DNA from: CAVUPF01 sp963777915
GTDB taxonomy: Bacteria > Actinomycetota > Thermoleophilia > Solirubrobacterales > 70-9
NCBI GenBank assembly: GCA_963777915.1
Contig: CAVZSH010000009.1
Coordinates: 1-64,000, forward strand
Direction: 5' to 3'
Length of the DNA: 64,000 nt
The position numbers were made by a program, and so were the translations under genes. The notes under the pieces are model-generated. The model made no database searches. It was not told where the DNA came from and worked only from the letters and a program-made list of their open reading frames with translations. Below, piece by piece: positions 58,753 to 64,000 of this stretch (positions are counted from its first letter, which is position 1; every line of letters begins with the position of its first letter).

Positions 58753-60396
58753 ATGGAAGAGACTGAGGCCAGGCCAACCCCTTCGCGCGCCGCTGAGCAT
58801 GCCGCGGCTCTCGACCAGGCCCAGATCGGTGACATCCACGGCGCACTGGGGACGCTCCGCGTGCGCGACTCGGGCCAGCGCTACGGCTGGCGCGCCCGCG
58901 GTCTGGCCCTGCTGGCGATCATGGGCCCCGGTCTGATCGTCATGGTCGGCGACAACGACGCGGGCGGCGTCTCGACCTACGCCCAGGCGGGCCAGAACTT
59001 TGGCACCAGCCTGCTCTGGGTGCTCTTGCTATTGGTCCCAGTGCTAATCGTCAACCAGGAGATGGTCATCCGCCTCGGCGCGGTGACGGGTGTGGGGCAT
59101 GCGCGCCTGATCAACGAGCGCTTCGGGCGCTTTTGGGGCTGGTTCTCGGTCGGGGACCTCTTCGTCCTCAACTTCCTCACGATCGTCACCGAGTTCATCG
59201 GGATCAGCCTTGCTCTCGGCTACCTGGGCGTCAGCAAGTACATCGCCGTGCCAGGCGCCGCGCTGGCGCTGATCGCGATGACGGCGACCGGCAGCTTTCG
59301 CCGCTGGGAGCGCTTCATGTTTGTCTTCGTCTTCGCCAACTTCCTGGTGATCCCGCTGGCGATCATGTCCCACCCTGACCTTGCCACGATGGCACACAGC
59401 TTCGTCGTCCCGGGAATCGAGGGGGGAGCCAACTCGACCTCGATCCTCCTGATCATCGCGATCGTCGGCACCACCGTCGCCCCCTGGCAGCTCTTCTTTC
59501 AGCAGTCCAACGTGATCGACAAGCGGATCACGCCGCGCTGGATCAACTACGAGCGCACCGACACGGTGATCGGCGCCTTCGTCGTCGTGATCGGAGCGGC
59601 GGCCCTGATCGCCGTGACCGCCTTCGGCCTTGGCGGCACCCCGGCACACGGCGACTACACCAATGCCGGCGCGGTGGCGAGTGAGCTTCGCCGATACGTC
59701 AGCCCGGCCGCCGGCGCCATCTTCGCGATCGTCCTGCTAAACGCCTCGCTGATCGGAGCCGGCGCGGTGACCCTCGCCACCTCCTATGCCTTCGGCAACG
59801 TCTTCGGCGCCAGCCACTCCCTGCATCGCGGCTTTCGCGAGGCAAAGCTCTTCTACGCGATCTTCTCGGGCCTGATCGGTCTCGCCGCGGCGATCGTCCT
59901 GATCCCCGGCGCCCCGCTCGGCGTGATGACCGAGGCGGTGCAGGCGCTGGCCGGGGTCCTGCTGCCCAGCGCCACCGTCTTCTTGCTCTTGCTCTGCAAC
60001 GACCGCGAGGTATTGGGCCCTTGGGTCAACGGGCCCTGGGTGAACGCGCTGGCCAGCCTGATCGTCACCGTCCTCGTCATGCTCTCGATGATCCTGGTCG
60101 CGACGACCCTGTTCCCGGCGATCAACGCCGCCACCCTGACCCTCTATCTGGGCATCGCCGGGACGCTGGGCCTGCTGGCGATCGGGGTGATCGCCCTACG
60201 CGGGCGCGAGCGCGGCGCCCCCTCCTACGCGCTCTCGCCCGAGGCGCGGCGCAACTGGACGATGCCGCCGCTGGCCCTGCTCGAGCGGCCCCGCTGGTCG
60301 AGCGGGCGCAAAGCCGCGATGATCCTGATGCGCGGCTATCTGATCGTGGCCGTCCTCCTGCTGGTCGTCAAGGCGACCCAGCTCGGCGGAGCCTGA
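58753..60396 (+). CDS. Nramp-like divalent metal (probably Mg2+/Mn2+) transporter
   Basis: 547 residues, about eleven membrane helices. TM1 reads IVMVGDNDAGGVSTYAQAGQNFG instead of the DPGN of classic manganese/iron Nramps, and TM6 reads TTVAPWQLFFQQSNVIDK in place of the A-x-x-M-P-H type. These changes resemble Nramp-related magnesium transporters, which fits the MgtE-N/CBS gene just upstream. AGGAGG lies nine bases before ATG 58753 and three before ATG 58747; 58753 is preferred. The leader before it is highly structured. Confidence 0.87.
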   Translation: MEETEARPTPSRAAEHAAALDQAQIGDIHGALGTLRVRDSGQRYGWRARGLALLAIMGPGLIVMVGDNDAGGVSTYAQAGQNFGTSLLWVLLLLVPVLIVNQEMVIRLGAVTGVGHARLINERFGRFWGWFSVGDLFVLNFLTIVTEFIGISLALGYLGVSKYIAVPGAALALIAMTATGSFRRWERFMFVFVFANFLVIPLAIMSHPDLATMAHSFVVPGIEGGANSTSILLIIAIVGTTVAPWQLFFQQSNVIDKRITPRWINYERTDTVIGAFVVVIGAAALIAVTAFGLGGTPAHGDYTNAGAVASELRRYVSPAAGAIFAIVLLNASLIGAGAVTLATSYAFGNVFGASHSLHRGFREAKLFYAIFSGLIGLAAAIVLIPGAPLGVMTEAVQALAGVLLPSATVFLLLLCNDREVLGPWVNGPWVNALASLIVTVLVMLSMILVATTLFPAINAATLTLYLGIAGTLGLLAIGVIALRGRERGAPSYALSPEARRNWTMPPLALLERPRWSSGRKAAMILMRGYLIVAVLLLVVKATQLGGA

Positions 60397-60415
60397 CAGC
60401 GAGGCCCGCAACCGC

Positions 60416-62233
60416 TCAGCCGTCCACCCGCGTTGACACCGAGGTGACGACCACATCCGGGCGGCCCAGCAGGGACACGGCCAGGGCGTACTCGAGCTGG
60501 TTGTGCAGCGGCTCCTGCCACGGGTGGCGGGTGACCAGGGTAGGCACGACCACGGTCACCCGCTTGCCCTCGCGGCGGGCGCGCTCCTCTACGAACTCGA
60601 CCAGCGGCGCGACCACCTCGCGGTAGGGGGAGGGGACTAGCTCAAGCGGGATGCGCTCGTCGGTCCATTCCCTCCAGCGGCGGGCGAACTCCTCGGGCGA
60701 GCCTCCGATCTCGGCGACCACGTGCACCGCTAGGACGTCGTCGCTGATCGAGGAAGCGTAATCGAGCGCTGCAGCGGTGGCCCGACTGAGTTTGCTCACC
60801 GGGACGATCGCCTCCGTAGGCTCGTGGCGCATCGCCGGTAGCCGGTCTAGCGCGAGACGGTCTCCGACCGCGACGTAGTGGCGATTCACTCCGTAGAAGA
60901 GCGCGACCAGCAGCGGGATGAGCAGGACCACGATCCAGGCTCCCTCGGTGAACTTGGCGGTGACGACGATCAAGGTGACGAGGCCGGTGACGACGGCCCC
61001 GGTGCCGTTGATCGCGGCTTTTCGCCGCCAGCCCTCGCCGCGCTTTCGCTGCCAGTGGCGGACCATCCCGGCCTGGGAGAGCGTGAAGCACAAAAACACG
61101 CCGACCGCGAACAGCGGAATCAGGGCGTGAGTGCTGCCGCCAAAGGCGATGATGAGCACGATCGCCAGCGATCCGATCGCGATGATCCCGTTCGAGTAGG
61201 CCAGGCGGAAGCCGCGGTGGGAGAGCCGGCGCGGGAACCAGTTGTCCTCGGCCATCACCGCGGCCAGCCGAGGGAAGCCGTTGAACGAGGTGTTGGCCGC
61301 GAGCATGAGGACGAGCGCAAGCGACACCTGGACCATGTAGTAGAGAGGAGAGTTGCCGAGGAAGGCGCGGCCGATCTGCGAGACCACGTTGGACTGGTCG
61401 GAGGGAACGGCGACGATCTCCCGCCCCAGGCCGGCGACCCCCAGGAACAGGACACCGAGGATCAGGGCCAGCGTTACCAGGGTGCCAGCGGCGTTCTTGG
61501 AGGCAGGTTTGTTGAACGCCGGGACGCCGTTGGCGATCGCCTCGACCCCGGTCATCGCCGTGCAACCTCCGGCGAAAGCGCGCAACACGAGGAAGAACGA
61601 CAGGCTCTGGCTCGCCGCCGGGATCGGGTGCGCAGGAGCAGGGGCGCCCTGCGTGATCAGGTGCACCGCGCCCACCACCAGGAGCGCGCCAAGCGAGCCG
61701 ATGAACGCATAGGTCGGCAGCACGAACGCCGCCCCGGAATCGCGCACGCCGCGCAGGTTGATCGCGATCAGCACGACGATCAGCGCCACGTCAAGGACGA
61801 CGCGGTCCGCGTATAGCCCCGGGACGAAGGCGACTATCGCGGCCACCCCGGCGGTGACCGAGACCGCGACCGTAGTGAGGTAGTCGACCATGAGCGCCGC
61901 CGCCGCCACCAGGCCCGGGCGTATCCCGAGGTTCTCCCGCGCAACCGTGTAGGAGCCTCCACCTCGCGGGTAGGCGTAGATGGTCTGTCGATAGGAGAAG
62001 GCGACGATCGCCAGCAGCGCGGCAATCGCCAGCGCCACGGGCAGGTCCAGCGCCAGCCCCGCGCTTCCGGCCAAGAGGAGCGCGTAGAGGATCTCATCGG
62101 GCCCGTAGGCGACCGAGGAGAGCGCGTCAAGCCCGAACGCGCCCATCGCCCGTGGCCGGGAGAGGCGCTGATCGGACTCCGCAGTCGTCGGCAGCGCGGG
62201 GCCAAGCAGCAGCCGGCGGACCGTGTGTGGCAC
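60416..62233 (-). CDS. APC-superfamily permease, KimA-like (K+ or amino acid)
   Basis: 605 residues: twelve membrane helices then a cytosolic C-terminal domain of about 150 residues. The N-terminus GAFGLDALSSVAYGPDEILYALLLAG, RQTIYAYPRGGGSYTVARENLG and the TM6-like FAGGCTAMTGVEAIANGVPAF match the KimA/YdaO group. The C-terminal half (EAIVPVSKLSRATAAALDYASSISDDVLAVHV ... RVTVVVPTLVTRHPWQEPLHNQ) is USP-like. KimA homologues import potassium and are inhibited by c-di-AMP. The gene sits near a K+ channel end, supporting a role in ion homeostasis. ATG 62233; no c-di-AMP aptamer is seen in the short leader. Confidence 0.87.
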   Translation of the reverse strand: MPHTVRRLLLGPALPTTAESDQRLSRPRAMGAFGLDALSSVAYGPDEILYALLLAGSAGLALDLPVALAIAALLAIVAFSYRQTIYAYPRGGGSYTVARENLGIRPGLVAAAALMVDYLTTVAVSVTAGVAAIVAFVPGLYADRVVLDVALIVVLIAINLRGVRDSGAAFVLPTYAFIGSLGALLVVGAVHLITQGAPAPAHPIPAASQSLSFFLVLRAFAGGCTAMTGVEAIANGVPAFNKPASKNAAGTLVTLALILGVLFLGVAGLGREIVAVPSDQSNVVSQIGRAFLGNSPLYYMVQVSLALVLMLAANTSFNGFPRLAAVMAEDNWFPRRLSHRGFRLAYSNGIIAIGSLAIVLIIAFGGSTHALIPLFAVGVFLCFTLSQAGMVRHWQRKRGEGWRRKAAINGTGAVVTGLVTLIVVTAKFTEGAWIVVLLIPLLVALFYGVNRHYVAVGDRLALDRLPAMRHEPTEAIVPVSKLSRATAAALDYASSISDDVLAVHVVAEIGGSPEEFARRWREWTDERIPLELVPSPYREVVAPLVEFVEERARREGKRVTVVVPTLVTRHPWQEPLHNQLEYALAVSLLGRPDVVVTSVSTRVDG

Positions 62234-62310
62234 CCGCGCACCGTATACCGCTCAGTTGTGTGGAAGTGCGCCGGACTCGCGGGCACCGAGAGCCGCGGGG
62301 CGTCGCAGCT

Positions 62311-62547
62311 TCAGCCCACCGGCCGCCCTGGCCCTTTACCCTCGGAAGGGTCCCGGCGCGAGGCGCGCAGCACCGAGAAGGCGAGCGCTGCCAGCACGGC
62401 AACGGGAGTGACCCACCAGGCCTCCGCGCCGCTGCCGGCGATCCCAGCAGTGAGGCCGAGGGCAAGAACAGCCGCCCCCGCAAGGAGGGGGTCATCGCCG
62501 ACGATGAACTCGTAGAGGAACCGCCCGAATCCTCGGAGCAGGCTCAT
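62311..62547 (-). CDS. Small membrane protein
   Basis: 78 residues: an amphipathic start (SLLRGFGRFLYEFIVGDDPLLAG), helix AAVLALGLTAGIAGS, helix WWVTPVAVLAALAFSVLRASRR, and a charged tail. The ATG overlaps the stop of the COG4280-like gene upstream by four bases (ATGA), so they are coupled. Membrane location and a partner role for that protein are inferred. Confidence 0.7.
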   Translation of the reverse strand: MSLLRGFGRFLYEFIVGDDPLLAGAAVLALGLTAGIAGSGAEAWWVTPVAVLAALAFSVLRASRRDPSEGKGPGRPVG

Positions 62548-63305
62548 CGGCCTGCCAGGGCCGTGCCCCCACCGAGCCGGGCATGGCGACGACGGAGCAC
62601 GGCGACAAGGCCGAGGGAGGCAGCTGCCGTGACGGCGACGATCGCCGGGATGGCGGCGTCCCCGGCCGGCCAGCCGGCGCCGGCGCCCTCGGTTCCCCAG
62701 AAGATCCCGAACAACGTCAGCAACACGCCAACCATGTACTTGAGCGTGTTCTCGGGCACGCGGCTGAGTGGCGCATGTGCGGCAGCGCCGGCGACGATGA
62801 CGACCGCGACCGCGACAATCGCCGCCGCGGCGGCGAGCCCGACATTGTGCTGGTTACTGCCGAAGGTGATCACGATGAAGGCCACCTCGAGGCCCTCGAG
62901 CAGCACCCCTTTGAAGCTCACGATGAAGCCAAACGAGTCGATGCCGAGCCCCTCGGCGCCCGATTTCCCACGCAGCTCGGCGACCTCCCGGGCAAAGATC
63001 GCATCCTCATCATGAAGGGCCTCATAGCCGCCCGCGCGCAGGATTGCCTTGCGAAGCCACTGCAGCCCGAAGACGAGCAGGAGGCCGCCGACCACCAAGC
63101 GCAGCGAGTTAGCCGGGAGCGTGGTGAGGGCAGGGCCAAGCACTGCGATCAGCGTCGCCAGCACCGTCAGGGCAGCCGCCACCCCGGCCCAGGCCGAGCG
63201 CCAGCCGCGGGTGATCCCCGCCGCCAGCACGATGGTCACCGCCTCCACCCCCTCGACCGCACAGGCAAGGAAGACCGCCGCGAAGAGCAGCAGGTCCCGG
63301 CTCAC
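62544..63305 (-). CDS. COG4280-like membrane protein (GDT1-like layout)
   Basis: 253 residues with six to seven membrane helices. Two matching acidic motifs, ACAVEGVEAVTIVLAAG (about residues 14-30) and SFKGVLLEGLEVAFIVITFG (about 129-148), lie in symmetric positions, as in two-fold pseudosymmetric cation exchangers with E-G-x-E motifs (GDT1/CaCA-like). A cytoplasmic loop YEALHDEDAIFAREVAELRGKSGAE separates the halves. Probable divalent cation transport; ion not known. Start GTG 63305. It is followed by the coupled small membrane protein. Confidence 0.8.
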   Translation of the reverse strand: MSRDLLLFAAVFLACAVEGVEAVTIVLAAGITRGWRSAWAGVAAALTVLATLIAVLGPALTTLPANSLRLVVGGLLLVFGLQWLRKAILRAGGYEALHDEDAIFAREVAELRGKSGAEGLGIDSFGFIVSFKGVLLEGLEVAFIVITFGSNQHNVGLAAAAAIVAVAVVIVAGAAAHAPLSRVPENTLKYMVGVLLTLFGIFWGTEGAGAGWPAGDAAIPAIVAVTAAASLGLVAVLRRRHARLGGGTALAGR

Positions 63306-63394
63306 AAGCCGCAGATGCAGTCGAAATCAGCGGGCAGAAGCTGCGAAGGTAACCGTCCCGACATCGCAGGGAAGTCCTTCAGCTCCCTCGAGTG

Positions 63395-63756
63395 TCAAAA
63401 GGCGCACGGGAAGTCGAAGCTCCCCGTCGCCTTCCTCTTCGACGTGAACTCGCCGCTCAGGGTTCTCCCGAGGTTGGCGAAGTCGAAGTTGTTGTGAAAG
63501 CCGGGCCCGCTCTTGCCGATCTGCATGTCCGGAGTCGGGTTGGCGTGAAGCTGGATCTCCCGGACCGCGGTGCCCTTCGTGCAAGTCGTGGAGGTCCCGG
63601 CTCTGAACCCCTTCACCGTGGCGCCGCCCTTGGAGACCTTGAGCCTCACGCTTCGCCCAGTCTGCGAGGTGGTCCCGGTGCAGGAGCCCTCTGGGGCGCG
63701 GCTAGCGCGATGCCCGCAACCGCCAGACCGACTACGCCCGCCGCGAAGAACCACAT
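63395..63756 (-). pseudogene. Secreted hypothetical protein with a one-base frame break
   Basis: ATG 63756 gives a signal peptide (WFFAAGVVGLAVAGIALAAP) but then stops soon after. One base added to the GGGG run at 63693-63696 (CCCC on the coding strand) joins it to the downstream frame EGSCTGTTSQTGRSVRLKVSKGG, then GFHNNFDFANLGRTLSGEFTSKRKATGSFDF, a Gly/Cys-containing beta-rich mature domain. Joined length is about 120 residues. A frame break in a homopolymer may be sequence error or slippage. Function unknown. Confidence 0.65.
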
Positions 63757-63805
63757 ACCTCCCTGCCCTCATCGGGTCCCTCCTCGTTGGGTGCAAAGCT
63801 CAACC

Positions 63806-64000
63806 CTAACGGCGCGGTTGGAGCCGGGCGAGCTCCCCTTCGATCGCCTCGAGCTTGGAGGCCATCTCCTGCAGCGCCCGCATCGTCGGATCGTCCCCCG
63901 CTTCCCTTCGCTCGGCCTCCGCGCGCGTCACGAAGGCGCTCGTGATCGCTCCGGTCACCACTGCCAGCAGGGAGAGACCGCCCAGCATGAGGAATACGGC
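63806..64000 (-). CDS. Potassium channel-like protein, C-terminal end
   Basis: The frame is open into the right edge of the window. Visible residues: VFLMLGGLSLLAVVTGAITSAFVTRAEAERREAGDD, the last pore-lining helix of two-helix ion channels with the usual arginine/glutamate-rich exit, then a short coiled coil (TMRALQEMASKLEAIEGELARLQ). Pore helix and selectivity filter lie outside the window. Family call by the final helix only. Confidence 0.65.
   Translation of the reverse strand, partial: AVFLMLGGLSLLAVVTGAITSAFVTRAEAERREAGDDPTMRALQEMASKLEAIEGELARLQPRR

Noticed and set aside
62234..62310. c-di-AMP (ydaO) riboswitch before the KimA-like gene
   Set aside because: The gap is too short and lacks the aptamer core.

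Overview
The window is 64 kb of GC-rich bacterial DNA. Small intergenic gaps, frequent GTG starts, several apparently leaderless promoters and the protein repertoire (Vps62-like, DUF3494, COG4280-like, KimA-like and alanine-rich secreted families) suggest an actinobacterium, most likely a Thermoleophilia/Solirubrobacterales relative. That placement is an inference from protein flavour, not from a marker gene.

Layout. 1-8.4 kb: pentose-phosphate block (transketolase cut by the window edge, rpiA, pgl, gnd, zwf), interrupted by a frameshifted FAD oxidase and a nucleotidyltransferase toxin-antitoxin-like pair. 8.5-12.6 kb: a RecQ helicase, an HTH/PIN toxin-antitoxin-like operon with a perfect inverted repeat upstream, a small secreted protein and a SnoaL-like protein. 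12.9-18.4 kb: envelope glycan block with two paralogous GT39-type glycosyltransferases flanking a secreted GH26-like hydrolase, then a membrane-anchored PQQ-type beta-propeller. 18.7-28.3 kb: housekeeping and accessory enzymes (SRPBCC, MBL-fold, aldo/keto reductase, Vps62-membrane fusion, phosphoesterase, MFS exporter, cupin, DUF1810, amidase). 28.4-38.4 kb: surface block, visibly less GC-rich in its first part, with lipoproteins, a collagen-like protein, an L,D-transpeptidase, a DUF3494 adhesin-like protein behind a probable c-di-GMP-I riboswitch, and a divergent PAS-EAL c-di-GMP phosphodiesterase. 38.5-44.3 kb: three tRNAs, pyruvate kinase, a PLP deaminase/aldolase, a lactone oxidase and an MFS carrier. 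44.3-53 kb: accessory stretch with an M50 protease, an HTH-desaturase operon, small membrane proteins and lipoproteins, and a sigma-factor relic. 53-64 kb: a GH92 mannosidase, a PadR regulator, and an ion-transport block (MgtE-N/CBS protein plus Nramp-like transporter, KimA-like permease, COG4280-like protein, K+ channel end).

How the genes work together. zwf, pgl and gnd give the oxidative pentose-phosphate branch, and rpiA and tkt the non-oxidative one. The most interesting unit is at 30.8-35.3 kb. There a c-di-GMP riboswitch is predicted to control translation or transcription of an adhesin-like protein and its overlapping cell-wall cross-linking enzyme, while the gene transcribed away from it degrades c-di-GMP. 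This would be a compact local circuit for surface remodelling. Two further observations stand out. Three genes (4110, 55614/55617 and 56060) seem to start at ATC where ATG would be expected, and four single-base reading-frame breaks occur in the window, which may be decay or sequence error.
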